A stretch of 64,000 nt of DNA from DASWJZ01 sp963761005 (GCA_963761005.1 CAVXFK010000008.1:186001-250000); one strand, 5' to 3'. Numbered from the stretch's first letter, positions 18,368 to 28,920 are shown. The notes: generated by a model not told the origin, from the sequence alone. Numbers and translations: made by a program.

Positions 18368-19597
18368 TTACGCTGCGTCGAGCCAGCGGCGCGGATCTAC
18401 GCCCGAATTCGAGCCGTCGGAAAGCGCCTTGACCAGGTCGGCGATGGCGTCGAGCGAATGGACGGGGCGGAACTCGTCCACATGCGGCAGCATCACGCGG
18501 ACGCCGCGCGCCTTCGCCGAAAAGCCTTCGTAGCGGAGCAGCGGGTTCAGCCAGATCAGCCGCCGGCACGAGCGGTGCAGCCGGTCCATCTCGGCGGAAA
18601 GGTCGACACCGGAGTCGCCTTTGTCCTCGCGCTCAAGCCCGTCGGTGATCAGAAGCACGGTTGCGCCGCCTCCAAGCACCCGGCGCGACCAGTCGCGGTT
18701 GAAGACGCGAAGCGCCGAGGCGATGCGGGTGCCGCCCGACCAGTCCTTCACTGCATCCGAGCAGCTCTCCAGCGCCTGATCGGGGTCCTTCAGGCGAAGC
18801 TGACGCGTCACGTTCGTAAGCCTGGTGCCGAAGACGAAGGTCTGCACACGGCGGCGCTCGGAGAGCGCGTGCAGGAAATGCAGCATCAGCCGCGAATATT
18901 GCGTCATCGAGCCGGAAATGTCGCAGAGCGCCACGATCGGCGGGCGAATCTCGGCGCGGGCGCGGAACGCCGGCATGATGATGTCGCCGCCGACCTTCAG
19001 CGAGGCACGCATCGTGCGACGCGGATCGATGCGGCCATGCGCGGCGCGCTTCAGCCGCCGCGTGTTGAGCCGGTCGTCGGGGAGAAAGAGTGCGGCGAGC
19101 GCCTTCTTCGCCTCTGCGATCTCGGCGTTCGTCATCTGCGCGAAGTCCTTGCGCTGCAGCACCTCGCGCGCCGAAACGGTGAGCCTGGCGTCGATCTCGA
19201 TCTCCGGCTCCTTCTCGTCGCGGCGGGCTTCCGAGCCGAGCGCTTCGCGCACGCGCGTCTCCGCAGCGCGCGGCTTCTCCTTTTCCGCCCTGACCGGCGC
19301 GACCGGCGACAGCAACGCAAGCATCTTCTCGATCAATCCTCGCTGGCGCCAGAAGAGCTCAAACGCCTCGTGGAAGACGACGCGATGCTCGCGCTTCTTC
19401 ACAAATATTGAGTGAAGCGTCCAATAGAAGTCGTCGCGCGACGCGATGCCGGCGGTCTCGACCGCGCGGATCGCATCGATCACCGCGGCCGGCCCGACGG
19501 GAATGCCGGCTTTTCTCAGAGCACGAGCGAAATGGACGATGTTGTCGGCGATGCGTCCGCCGGACTTGATGTCGGCTTTCAACGCGTCCGAAGTCAT
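18368..19597 (-). CDS. VWA-domain protein, CoxE-like
   Basis: A 409-residue protein of the CoxE family. The C-terminal von Willebrand A domain has the MIDAS pattern at residues 226-230 (Asp226, Ser228, Ser230 in CDISGSMTQYS), KDWSGGTRIASALRVFN and LLITDGLERED. The N-terminal half (about 1-200) is helical. CoxE proteins act with MoxR/CoxD ATPases to mature the active site of molybdenum hydroxylases such as CO dehydrogenase. The matching MoxR ATPase is the upstream gene, and XdhC and MocA-like genes are 10 kb away. The start at 19597 is preferred over 19753, which lies in a repeat. No hydroxylase gene is in the window. Confidence 0.88.
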   Translation of the reverse strand: MTSDALKADIKSGGRIADNIVHFARALRKAGIPVGPAAVIDAIRAVETAGIASRDDFYWTLHSIFVKKREHRVVFHEAFELFWRQRGLIEKMLALLSPVAPVRAEKEKPRAAETRVREALGSEARRDEKEPEIEIDARLTVSAREVLQRKDFAQMTNAEIAEAKKALAALFLPDDRLNTRRLKRAAHGRIDPRRTMRASLKVGGDIIMPAFRARAEIRPPIVALCDISGSMTQYSRLMLHFLHALSERRRVQTFVFGTRLTNVTRQLRLKDPDQALESCSDAVKDWSGGTRIASALRVFNRDWSRRVLGGGATVLLITDGLEREDKGDSGVDLSAEMDRLHRSCRRLIWLNPLLRYEGFSAKARGVRVMLPHVDEFRPVHSLDAIADLVKALSDGSNSGVDPRRWLDAA

Positions 19598-19671
19598 CTC
19601 ACGCACCCGCCATGGCGGCCGGCCTAAGACAAATTCCCTCGTCCTGCGGTGCGATGCCGGTGCAGGCGGCA

Positions 19672-19766
19672 TCGCCTCGAAGGAGGTTCGAGAAGGAGCC
19701 TCGACCGCCGTGGGGCGTGCTTCGAGGCTCCGCTTCGCGGCGCACCTCAGCATGAGGAAGGTGGGG
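19672..19766. repeat. Intergenic palindromic element (CCTCATGCTGAGG type)
   Basis: On the minus strand the block contains CCTCATGCTGAGG, then GCGCCGCGAAGCGG and CCTCGAAGCACGCC, a composite of short palindromes widely seen between genes of Hyphomicrobiales. On the plus strand it holds CCTCGAAGGAGG near its left end as a further inverted motif. It occupies the gap between the MoxR and VWA genes, whose expression it may modulate. It is different from the VMPGLDPGIH type found elsewhere in the window. Confidence 0.65.
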
Positions 19767-19780
19767 GGCTCCGATCACCG

Positions 19781-20695
19781 TTATTCCGCCGCCGCGAGCT
19801 CGGCTTTCACCTCGTCGAGGAGCGCCTTCGTCTGGCTCTTCTCGATGCGGGCGATATCGTCCTGGTATTTCAGAAGCACGCCGAGCGTATCGGAAACGAC
19901 GGCTGCGTCGAGCGCCACCTGGTCGAGCTCGGTCAGCGCACCCGCCCAGTCGATCGTCTCGGCAACTCCGGGCCGCTTGAAAAGGTCCTCACGGCGGAGC
20001 CGCTGCACGAAGGCGACAACCTCGGCGGCAAGCCGCTCGCGGATGCCGGGGATGCGCGTCGTCACGATTTCAAGCTCGCGCGCGGCATCGGGGTAGTCGA
20101 CCCAATGGTAGAAGCAGCGCCGCTTCAGCGCGTCGTGGATCTCGCGCGTGCGGTTTGTGGTGACGACGACGATCGGCGGGTGCTCGGCGTGGATGGTGCC
20201 GACCTCCGGTACCGTCACCTGATTGTCGGCGAGGACCTCAAGCAGGAACGCCTCGAATGCCTCGTCGGCGCGGTCGAGCTCGTCGATCAGGAGGACGGGT
20301 GGGCCGGCGATGTCGGGTTCGAGCGCCTGCAGGATCGGACGCTTGATCAGGAAGCGGTCGCCGAAAATGTCCTTCGACAGCGTCTCCCGATCGACGTCGC
20401 CGGTGGCCTCGGCGAGCCTGATCTCCACCATCTGTGCCGCATAGTTCCACTCGTAGACCGCGGAGGCGACGTCGAGCCCCTCGTAGCACTGGAGGCGGAT
20501 CAGCTTCCGCCCGAGCGTCTCGGCCAGAACCTTGGCGATCTCGGTCTTGCCGACGCCGGCCTCGCCCTCGAGGAAGAGCGGCCGGCCCATCTTCAGCGAA
20601 AGATAGAGCACGGTCGCGAGCGACCGGTCGGCGATATAGCCGGCCGAGGAAAGAAGGGCCAGCGTTTCATCGATTGAAGTGGGGACGGCAGGCAT
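19781..20695 (-). CDS. MoxR-family AAA ATPase (CoxD-like)
   Basis: A 304-residue AAA+ ATPase. Walker A is GEAGVGKT at residues 44-51, Walker B PVLLIDELDRADEAF, sensor-1 VVTTNRTREIHDALKRRC with the arginine finger region nearby. MoxR proteins act as chaperones with VWA partners; here the partner is the CoxE-like gene directly downstream. The pairing points to metal-cofactor insertion into a hydroxylase, with the usual caveat that other MoxR/VWA pairs serve other clients. The start ATG at 20695 follows an upstream divergent gene by 87 bases. Confidence 0.92.
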   Translation of the reverse strand: MPAVPTSIDETLALLSSAGYIADRSLATVLYLSLKMGRPLFLEGEAGVGKTEIAKVLAETLGRKLIRLQCYEGLDVASAVYEWNYAAQMVEIRLAEATGDVDRETLSKDIFGDRFLIKRPILQALEPDIAGPPVLLIDELDRADEAFEAFLLEVLADNQVTVPEVGTIHAEHPPIVVVTTNRTREIHDALKRRCFYHWVDYPDAARELEIVTTRIPGIRERLAAEVVAFVQRLRREDLFKRPGVAETIDWAGALTELDQVALDAAVVSDTLGVLLKYQDDIARIEKSQTKALLDEVKAELAAAE

Positions 20696-20782
20696 GGGGG
20701 CTCGGCAAAAGCAGGAGAACAGTTGCTATATAGGGCAGGAATCCGCTCGCCGCACCGTCGAATTCTCGCCCCTTATCCCCGA

Positions 20783-21937
20783 ATGGCCCGCATCGTTAAG
20801 CCCGCGCCTCTCTCGCTCTCGGTCGCCAGGAACATCTGGCTGCACGCGCAGCGGCTCGACACGCCGGCGCCATTCGGCGACGGGCCGGCCGCGACCCGCG
20901 CGGCGGTCGATCACCTCGGCTACGTACAGATCGACACAATTCACGTGATCGAGCGCTCGCACCATCACATCCTCTACACCCGCATTCCGGACTACCGGCG
21001 CAAGGACCTCCACCGCGCGCAGACCATCGATAAGAGCGTGTTCGAGTATTGGACACACGCGCTCGCCTATGTGCCGACCGAGAACTTCCGGTTCTTCGTC
21101 GGCGCGATGCGGCGCGAAGGATTCGGGCCGAAGCGCTGGTTCGGTTCGGTGACGAAGCCAGAGCTTCGGCGCGTGCTCAGGCTCCTGAAAAGCGAGGGCG
21201 CGCTCTCCATCCGCGACATCGACGACGAGGAGCTCATCGAGAAGGAGCACCCATGGGCGAGCCGCAAGCCCTCGAAGCGGGCATTGCAGCTCGCCTTTCA
21301 CATGGGGCGCGTCACCATTGCCGGGCGGAGCGGCATGCTGAAGACCTACGAGCTGACCGATCGGCATTTCGGCTGGGAGAAGCCGCCGCGTCCGGCCTCC
21401 GAACGCGAGGTGGTGGAATATCTGCTCGACCGCGCGCTCCGGGCGCAAGGCATCGTGAGCCTCGATTCCGTCTGCTACATGGACGCGCCGCGAAAACCTG
21501 CAATCAGAAAGCTCATCGACCGGCGGGTCAGGCGCGGCGAGCTTGTGCCGGTCGCGATCGAAGGCGCCGGCAAGGTGGAGCATTGGGCGAGCCCCGAGGC
21601 TCTGCAAGAGGCGCTTCCCGGGTCGGAGCTCGTGCAAATCCTCTCACCGTTCGATCCGCTCATCATCCAGCGCAAGCGGCTGAAGCTCTTCTTCGATTAT
21701 GACCATCTCTTCGAGGCTTACGTGCCGAAGGAAAAACGGGTGCTCGGCTATTTCGCGCTGCCCGTGCTCGTCGGCGACGAGGTCGTCGCAGCGCTCGACC
21801 TGAAGACTGACCGGGCGAACGGCAAGCTGCTCATGCAGAACTGGACGTGGGTCGGAAACGGCGCGCCGCGGCGGCATAAGCGCCACATCGAGGAAGAACT
21901 GCACCGGTTCGAGCGCTTCCAGCTCGACCAGCAGTGA
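20783..21937 (+). CDS. Winged-helix DNA glycosylase, YcaQ (crosslink repair) family
   Basis: A 384-residue protein of the HTH_42/YcaQ family. Family members unhook interstrand crosslinks and excise bulky N-alkylpurines. The N-terminal winged helix region (LSLSVARNIWLHAQRLD) is followed by LGYVQIDTIHVIERSHHHILYTRI, where the QxD motif (Gln-Ile-Asp) of YcaQ-type glycosylases lies, and the conserved LSPFDPLIIQRKR and WVGNGAPRRHKRHIE near the end. The ATG at 20783 is chosen; the upstream frame to 20723 lacks family similarity. It is divergent from moxR and precedes the pca operon. Confidence 0.88.
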   Translation: MARIVKPAPLSLSVARNIWLHAQRLDTPAPFGDGPAATRAAVDHLGYVQIDTIHVIERSHHHILYTRIPDYRRKDLHRAQTIDKSVFEYWTHALAYVPTENFRFFVGAMRREGFGPKRWFGSVTKPELRRVLRLLKSEGALSIRDIDDEELIEKEHPWASRKPSKRALQLAFHMGRVTIAGRSGMLKTYELTDRHFGWEKPPRPASEREVVEYLLDRALRAQGIVSLDSVCYMDAPRKPAIRKLIDRRVRRGELVPVAIEGAGKVEHWASPEALQEALPGSELVQILSPFDPLIIQRKRLKLFFDYDHLFEAYVPKEKRVLGYFALPVLVGDEVVAALDLKTDRANGKLLMQNWTWVGNGAPRRHKRHIEEELHRFERFQLDQQ

Positions 21938-21978
21938 GGGATGCCGGCAAGCGTCAAATGCGCTAGTGCTGACCCGCC

Positions 21979-23340
21979 ATGCCCGGTGCGCTTCCTTCTC
22001 CCCTGCTCTCGCCGATCTTCGCCTCGGCCACCGTCGGCGATGTCTTCTCCGACCGCGCGATCCTGCAGGCGATGCTCGATTTCGAGGCGGCGCTTGCGGC
22101 GGCCGAGGCGGAATCCGGGATCATCCCGGCGACCGCCGTCGCGCCGATCAAATCGGCCTGCGACGCCGGGCTCTACGACATCGCCGAAATCGGCAAGGCG
22201 GCGGCGCTTGCCGGCAACGTCGCGATCCCGCTCGTCAAGGCGCTGACGGCGAAGGTAAACGAGAAGGCGCGCGGCTACGTGCACTGGGGCGCGACCAGCC
22301 AGGACGCGATCGACACCGGCTTTGCGCTTTGCGCAAGGCGCGCGATCGCGCTCATGCGAGCCGACCTTGCGGCTTCGAAGCAGGCGTTCGCGTCGCTGAT
22401 CGAGAAGCACCGTGAGAGCGTGATGGCGGGACGCACGCTGATGCAGCAGGCGCTGCCGATCACCTTCGCCTACAAGGCAGCGGTCTGGCTCTCCGGCCTC
22501 GCCTATGCCACGGCGCGCCTGAAGCGCGTGGAGGCCGACGCGCTCGCGCTGCAATTCGGTGGCGCGGCCGGAACGCTCGCCGCCCTCGGTGCGGATGGCG
22601 CGAAGGTCAGAAGCGCGCTCGCCGTGCGCCTTCAACTCAAGCAAGCGCCGATCACGTGGCACGCCGAGCGGGGCCGCATCTTCGACATCGCCGCGGCACT
22701 CGTCGGGCTCTCCGGCGCGGTGGCGAAGATCGCGACCGACATTCTGCTTATGATGCAGACCGAAGTGTCGGAAGCCTTCGAGCCGTCGGCGCCTGGCAAA
22801 GGCGGCTCCTCCACGTTGCCACACAAGCGCAACCCCGTCGGCGCCGCCGCGATCCGCGCCAACCATCAGCGAATCTCCGGCATGATGGCGACGTTCGCGA
22901 TCGGGCTTGAACAGGAGCATGAGCGCGCTGCCGGGTCATGGGCTGCCGAATGGGAAACGCTGCGTGAGCTCTTCGTGCTCTCGGCTGGCAGCCTGGAGCG
23001 CCTGAAAGAGATGCTCACCGGCCTCGAGGTCGACCCGGCGCGGATGCGCGCAAATCTCGACGCGACGCTCGGCCTGCCGCTTGCCGAAAGCCTGATGATG
23101 GCGCTTGCGCCGAAGATCGGGCGCATGGAGGCGCATCACCGCGTCGAGGCCGCGTCGAAGCTCGCGCTCGCCAGCAATCGCCCGCTTGCCGAGGTGGCAA
23201 AGGCGGAGCCGGCAATTGCCAGCAACATCACGCCTGAGGAGATCGATCGCGCGCTCGACCCGAAGAGCTATCTCGGCAGCGCGGACCAGATGATCGATGC
23301 TGCGCTTGAAGCCGCGCGCCGCGAGACGGAGAAGGATTGA
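21979..23340 (+). CDS. pcaB: 3-carboxy-cis,cis-muconate cycloisomerase
   Basis: A 453-residue enzyme of the fumarase/aspartase superfamily that lactonises 3-carboxy-cis,cis-muconate in protocatechuate degradation. The superfamily signature GSSTLPHKRNP is at residues 276-286, with WGATSQDAIDTGF near 103-115. The length matches PcaB. It is the first gene of a tight operon: its stop overlaps the start of pcaD by one base. pcaG and pcaH, which would make its substrate, are not in the window. Confidence 0.93.
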   Translation: MPGALPSPLLSPIFASATVGDVFSDRAILQAMLDFEAALAAAEAESGIIPATAVAPIKSACDAGLYDIAEIGKAAALAGNVAIPLVKALTAKVNEKARGYVHWGATSQDAIDTGFALCARRAIALMRADLAASKQAFASLIEKHRESVMAGRTLMQQALPITFAYKAAVWLSGLAYATARLKRVEADALALQFGGAAGTLAALGADGAKVRSALAVRLQLKQAPITWHAERGRIFDIAAALVGLSGAVAKIATDILLMMQTEVSEAFEPSAPGKGGSSTLPHKRNPVGAAAIRANHQRISGMMATFAIGLEQEHERAAGSWAAEWETLRELFVLSAGSLERLKEMLTGLEVDPARMRANLDATLGLPLAESLMMALAPKIGRMEAHHRVEAASKLALASNRPLAEVAKAEPAIASNITPEEIDRALDPKSYLGSADQMIDAALEAARRETEKD

Positions 23341-24134
23341 TGGCTGAGGTCACGGCCGGCGACGACGTCCGCATCCACTACGAGATCGAAGGGCGCGACG
23401 ACGGACCTCCCCTCCTCTTCTCCAACTCGCTCGGCACCGACCTCCACATGTGGGACAAGCAGGCGAAGCATACGGCCGGGCTTGGCTTTCGAGTCATCCG
23501 CTACGACCAGCGCGGCCATGGCCAGTCGGAAGCGCCGGCGGGCGACTATACGATGAAGCGCCTTGCCGACGACGTGATCGACCTGCTCGACGCGCTCGAA
23601 ATCGAGATGACGGCGTTCTGCGGCCTGTCGATGGGCGGGATGACGGGCATGCACCTCGGCAAGCACTACCCGCGCCGCTTCTCGCGGCTCGCGCTCTGCA
23701 GTACCTCCGCCTGGATGCCGCCGCCGGAGAATTGGAACGCACGGATCAAGGCCATCAGCGAAGGCGGCATGGGTGCAGTGGTCGACCGCATCCTTGGGCT
23801 TTGGTTCACGCCGGCGTTTCGCGAGCGCGAGCCGGGCGAGATCGCGAGCATCCGAAAAATGTTCCTCGCGAACGACCCAGTCGGCTATGTCGGCTGTTGC
23901 GCCGCTGTCCGCGACATGGATGAGCGCGATCAGCTTGGAACGATCGAAGCGCCGACTCTCGTCGTGATCGGCGCTCACGATGCGTCAACGACACCGGAGG
24001 CCGGCCAATACATCGTCGACCGCATCCCGGGCGCGCAGAAAGCGGTGCTCGACAGCGCCCACATTTCCAACATCGAGCAGCGCGACGAGTTCAACCGGAT
24101 CGTGCTCGGCTTTCTGGCGGGAGGCCACCGATGA
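23340..24134 (+). CDS. pcaD: 3-oxoadipate enol-lactonase
   Basis: A 264-residue alpha/beta hydrolase that opens 3-oxoadipate enol-lactone. The nucleophile elbow is GLSMGG with Ser97, preceded by YDQRGHGQSEAP; the acidic residue is probably in VVIGAHDASTTPE and the histidine in DSAHISNIEQ. The ATG overlaps the stop of pcaB by one base and its own stop overlaps the start of pcaC by four, so translation is likely coupled. It is the standard neighbour of pcaC. Confidence 0.94.
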   Translation: MAEVTAGDDVRIHYEIEGRDDGPPLLFSNSLGTDLHMWDKQAKHTAGLGFRVIRYDQRGHGQSEAPAGDYTMKRLADDVIDLLDALEIEMTAFCGLSMGGMTGMHLGKHYPRRFSRLALCSTSAWMPPPENWNARIKAISEGGMGAVVDRILGLWFTPAFREREPGEIASIRKMFLANDPVGYVGCCAAVRDMDERDQLGTIEAPTLVVIGAHDASTTPEAGQYIVDRIPGAQKAVLDSAHISNIEQRDEFNRIVLGFLAGGHR

Positions 24135-24517
24135 GCGATGCTCACGAACGGGGCACGAAGGTGCGCCGCGCCGTTCTCGGCGACGCGCATGTGGACCGCG
24201 CCACGGCGGGGATCACCGATTTCAATCGCGAATTCCAGGATCTGATCACGCGCTACGCCTGGGGCGAGATCTGGACGCGGCCCGGCCTCGACCGCAAGAC
24301 GCGCTCGTGCATGGTGCTGACCGCGACGATCGCGCTCGGGGTCTGGGACGAGTTTCGTCTGCACATCAATGCGGCATTCAACAACGGGCTGACCGAAGCG
24401 GAGATCAAGGAGGTGATCCTGCAGGCGGCGGTCTATTGCGGCGTGCCGGCGGCAAACCACGCCTTCAAGGAAGCAGCGGCCGTCTTCGCCGAGCGGAGCG
24501 GCAGGGCCGAAGCATGA
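24131..24517 (+). CDS. pcaC: 4-carboxymuconolactone decarboxylase
   Basis: A 128-residue decarboxylase of the CMD/AhpD-like fold that converts 4-carboxymuconolactone to 3-oxoadipate enol-lactone, the step between PcaB and PcaD. The family segments DRKTRSCMVLTATIALG, EFRLHINAAFNNGLT and AVYCGVPAANHAF are all present. It is linked to pcaD and to the following DUF5996 gene by ATGA overlaps of four bases each. Length is typical. Confidence 0.95.
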   Translation: MSDAHERGTKVRRAVLGDAHVDRATAGITDFNREFQDLITRYAWGEIWTRPGLDRKTRSCMVLTATIALGVWDEFRLHINAAFNNGLTEAEIKEVILQAAVYCGVPAANHAFKEAAAVFAERSGRAEA

Positions 24518-25464
24518 CGAGCCCCTCTCCTTCGCGCAGGGAGGAATGGCCGGAGGCGCCGACCGATGGCTGGCTCCCGACAGCGGCCACGCTGCAGATG
24601 TGGTCGCAGGTCGTCGGCAAGGTGCGGCTCGCCCGCTCACCGCGTGAGAACCATTGGTGGCACGTCGCGCTTTATCTGACTGCGCGTGGCCTCACCACGT
24701 CGCCCATCCCCGACGGTAGCGGCGCGTTCCAGGTCGACTTCGATTTCCTCGATCACCGGCTCGTCATTGCGACGAGCGACGGGCGGCGCGAGGAGATGAA
24801 GCTCTCCGATATTCGATCCGTCGCCGATTTCTACGCGGGCTTCATGGAGCGACTCGCGGCGCTTGGGATCAACGTCGCGATCTGGCCGGTGCCGGTCGAG
24901 GTCGTCGTTGCTGTACCGTTTGCCGAGAACGGTGGAGGCTGCGTCTACGTTCCCGAGGTCGCCGAGCGGCTCTGGCGCATTCTTCTTCTGGCCGACAAGG
25001 CATTGAAGCGCTTCCGCGGCGACTTCCTGGGCAAGGCCAGCCCATCGCACTTCTTCTGGGGAAGCTTCGACCTCGCGATGACGCGCTTCTCCGGGCGGCC
25101 GGCGCCTAAGCATCCGGGCGGCGTTCCGAATCTCGCCGACTGGGTGACGCGCGAAGCCTATTCGCACGAAGTGTGGAGCGCCGGCTTCTGGCCGGGAACG
25201 GCCGGCGGCTACGAGCGCCCCGCCTTCTACGCCTACGCCTATCCGGAGCCCGCGGGCTTCTCCGCCGCGACGGTCGCGCCCGCCGCGGCCTCCTACAACA
25301 CGACGCTCAGAGAGTACCTGCTTCCCTACGACAGTATCCGAACGCTTGCCGATCCGGGCGAGGCAGTCGCGGCCTTCCTTCAGTCGACTTACGATGCGGT
25401 GGCCGATCTCGGCGCCTGGGATCGTGCGCAGCTTGAGCGGGCACGCGCGGCGCCCCCGGATTGA
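24514..25464 (+). CDS. DUF5996 family protein
   Basis: A 316-residue protein recognised as DUF5996 by WWHVALYLTARGLTTSPIP near the start, VDFDFLDHRLVIATSDG, SHFFWGSFDLAMTRFSGR and GFWPGTAGGYERPAFYAYAY. The function is unknown. It overlaps pcaC by four bases (ATGA) and is therefore translated with the pca genes, which is not its usual neighbourhood as far as I know. No signal peptide or membrane helix is visible. The many aromatic and His residues suggest a small-molecule or metal site, but this is a guess. Confidence 0.85.
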   Translation: MTSPSPSRREEWPEAPTDGWLPTAATLQMWSQVVGKVRLARSPRENHWWHVALYLTARGLTTSPIPDGSGAFQVDFDFLDHRLVIATSDGRREEMKLSDIRSVADFYAGFMERLAALGINVAIWPVPVEVVVAVPFAENGGGCVYVPEVAERLWRILLLADKALKRFRGDFLGKASPSHFFWGSFDLAMTRFSGRPAPKHPGGVPNLADWVTREAYSHEVWSAGFWPGTAGGYERPAFYAYAYPEPAGFSAATVAPAAASYNTTLREYLLPYDSIRTLADPGEAVAAFLQSTYDAVADLGAWDRAQLERARAAPPD

Positions 25465-25623
25465 CGGCGCGGCGGTACGCGGCTTGCATAGCCGAGGGCG
25501 TGCGCAAAGTCGCAGATGCCTCGGTTGTGAACTGTCCGGCGCCTTGCTACCGTGCTCTGTCCCATTGCCGGCTTGAGCGGTGCGGGACTGGGACGGTCGC
25601 ACCGTCAAGGGGGGTGGAGGCGG

Positions 25624-26547
<924 letters not shown>

Positions 26548-26548
26548 A

Positions 26549-28018
26549 ATGACGTCGGACGCCACTCGCGAACCGACCGCTGACTTCACCCCAGAAGGCG
26601 CCGAAATTCAGGAAGAGGAGCGCGCGCGCGCTTACGTCGGCGAGCCGCCGGCGGTAGCCGCCGTGCCGGTAGGCGATCGACTCGTCTCCTCGCTCAAGGA
26701 TTCTGCGCTAGCGGCAATCATAACCTTCGCGCTCGCGGCGCCGCTGGTCGGCCTGGAAACGGTGGCGGTCGGCGCCAGCAGCAACCTGCGGCTCAACACG
26801 CATTGGGGATCGGTGGCGATCGCGGTAGCGGTGGTCTTCTTCGGCCGGCTGCTCCTTAACGTATTCGTATGGAAGGCCGAGCGCCCGCTCACAGGTCGAC
26901 TGGCGGCGGGCTTTGCCGGCCTTCCCGCCATCCCGAACGTCGGTTACGTGGCTGCGGGGCTGTTCCTGCTCGGAGCTTTCGTCGTCCCGGCGGCGACGGT
27001 CTTCTACTTTCCGCTGCAGAGCCGCTACGTGCTCGACCTCGGCACGCTCATCCTGACCTATGTGATGCTCGGCTGGGGGCTCAACATCGTGGTCGGGCTC
27101 GCCGGCCTGCTCGACCTCGGCTACGTCGCGTTCTACGCCGTCGGCGCCTATTCATACGCGTTGATCGCCGAGCATCTGGGCTGGTCGTTCTGGGCCTGCC
27201 TGCCCTTTGCCGGCATGTTCGCCGCCTGCTGGGGCCTGATCCTCGGCTTCCCGGTGCTCAGGCTGCGCGGCGATTATCTCGCTATCGTCACGCTTGCCTT
27301 CGGCGAGATCATCCGCCTCGTCCTCATCAACTGGTACAGCTTCACGCACGGACCCGACGGCATCAACAATGTGCCCCGGCCGAGCTTCTTCGGCCTGGAC
27401 TTCACCCGCGGCACCGACGGATTTGCCGCGCATTTCGGCCTCAAATACTCACCCAACCATAGGATCATCTTCCTCTACTACCTGATCCTGGTTCTCGCGC
27501 TCGTTACTAACTTCGTGACGCTGCGCATCCGACGTCTCCCGGTCGGCCGCGCCTGGGAGGCGCTCAGGGAAGATGAGATCGCCTGCCGCTCGCTCGGCAT
27601 CAACACCACCAACACCAAGCTCACCGCCTTCGCCATGGGAGCGATGTTCGGCGGCTTCGCCGGGTCGTTCTTCGCCACCCGCCAGGGATTCATCTCGCCG
27701 GAGAGCTTCAACTTCGTCGAATCGGCGACGATCCTGGCGATCGTTGTGCTCGGCGGGCTCGGGAGCCAGATCGGCGTTGCCGTGGCGGCGGTGGTGATGA
27801 TCGGCGGCATCGAAATGCTGCGCAATCTGACCTTCCTCAAGGCGGTCTTCGGCCCCGATTTCGATCCGACCCAATACCGCATGTTGATCTTCGGATTGGT
27901 CATGGTGGCCATCATGGTGTGGCGCCCGCGCGGTCTGGTCTCGACGCGAAAACCGTCGATCTTCCTCAAAGCAAAGAAGGCGGTGTCGGGTGCGCTCGTG
28001 GGAGAGGGGCGCGGATGA
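26549..28018 (+). CDS. livM: Branched-chain amino acid ABC permease LivM
   Basis: A 489-residue permease, partner of LivH, starting one base after the livH stop codon. The N-terminal 60 residues are a cytoplasmic extension, then about ten hydrophobic segments. YVMLGWGLNIVVGLAGLLDLGYVAF spans the conserved core; LRGDYLAIVTLAFGEIIRLV and GGLGSQIGVAVAAVVMIGG are further LivM hallmarks. The length is at the upper end, owing to the extra N-terminal region. It overlaps livG by four bases. Confidence 0.95.
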   Translation: MTSDATREPTADFTPEGAEIQEEERARAYVGEPPAVAAVPVGDRLVSSLKDSALAAIITFALAAPLVGLETVAVGASSNLRLNTHWGSVAIAVAVVFFGRLLLNVFVWKAERPLTGRLAAGFAGLPAIPNVGYVAAGLFLLGAFVVPAATVFYFPLQSRYVLDLGTLILTYVMLGWGLNIVVGLAGLLDLGYVAFYAVGAYSYALIAEHLGWSFWACLPFAGMFAACWGLILGFPVLRLRGDYLAIVTLAFGEIIRLVLINWYSFTHGPDGINNVPRPSFFGLDFTRGTDGFAAHFGLKYSPNHRIIFLYYLILVLALVTNFVTLRIRRLPVGRAWEALREDEIACRSLGINTTNTKLTAFAMGAMFGGFAGSFFATRQGFISPESFNFVESATILAIVVLGGLGSQIGVAVAAVVMIGGIEMLRNLTFLKAVFGPDFDPTQYRMLIFGLVMVAIMVWRPRGLVSTRKPSIFLKAKKAVSGALVGEGRG

Positions 28019-28920
28019 CCCGCTGGGAAACCGATCCCATCATGACGATCGAGCATCTGTCGATGCGCTTCGGTGGCTTGGTGGCGGTCAGCGACCTGTC
28101 GTTCTCGGTCGGCCGCGGCGACATCACCGCCCTCATCGGCCCGAACGGCGCCGGCAAGACCACGGTGTTCAACTGCATCACCGGATTCTACAAACCGACG
28201 GAAGGCCGCATCGCTCTGGCGCACACACCCGATGCCTTCAACGGCCTGCGGGCGGCGACGGACCGCGGCAGGCGGGCGATCCACAGTGGCGGGCTCTTTC
28301 TGCTCGAGCGCATGCCCGAGAACGAGATCACGCATTACGCGCGCGTCGCTCGCACCTTCCAAAACATCCGCCTGTTCGGCGGCATGACCGCGCTGGAGAA
28401 CCTGATGGTCGCCCAGCACAACAAGCTGATGGCGGCTTCCGGCTACAGCGTCATCGGCCTCTTCGGCCTGCCGTCATACCGCGCCGCGCTCCAGGAGGCC
28501 GTAGACAAGTCGGTCTACTGGTTGAAGCAGGTCGGTTTGTTGGAGCGCGCCGACGACCCCGCCGCGGATCTTCCCTACGGTGCCCAACGGCGTCTCGAGA
28601 TCGCGCGCGCGATGTGCACCGACCCGCTGCTGCTTTGCCTCGACGAGCCGGCGGCCGGCCTGAACCCGCATGAATCCGCCGAACTCAACGAGCTGCTCCG
28701 CTTCATCCGCGACGAGCACGATCTGTCGGTGCTTCTGATCGAGCATGACATGGGGGTGGTCATGGAGATCTCCGACCACATCGTCGTGCTCGACTACGGC
28801 GTGAAGATTTCCGACGGTTCCGCCGCGTTCGTACGCAGCGACCCCCGCGTCATCGCCGCCTATCTCGGTGTCGCGGACGAGGAGGTCGGTGAGGTTGTGA
28901 AGAAGGAGGTGGCGCATTGA
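28015..28920 (+). CDS. livG: Branched-chain amino acid ABC ATPase LivG
   Basis: A 301-residue ATPase. Walker A is GPNGAGKT at residues 42-49, the signature is LPYGAQRRLEIARAM and Walker B LLLCLDEPAAGLNP, with the switch His in LIEHDMGVV. Between Walker A and the Q-loop (ARTFQNIRLF) there is a longer than usual segment of about 40 residues (residues about 63-110), typical of the alphaproteobacterial LivG subgroup. It overlaps livM by ATGA and livF by TTGA. Confidence 0.95.
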   Translation: MTRWETDPIMTIEHLSMRFGGLVAVSDLSFSVGRGDITALIGPNGAGKTTVFNCITGFYKPTEGRIALAHTPDAFNGLRAATDRGRRAIHSGGLFLLERMPENEITHYARVARTFQNIRLFGGMTALENLMVAQHNKLMAASGYSVIGLFGLPSYRAALQEAVDKSVYWLKQVGLLERADDPAADLPYGAQRRLEIARAMCTDPLLLCLDEPAAGLNPHESAELNELLRFIRDEHDLSVLLIEHDMGVVMEISDHIVVLDYGVKISDGSAAFVRSDPRVIAAYLGVADEEVGEVVKKEVAH

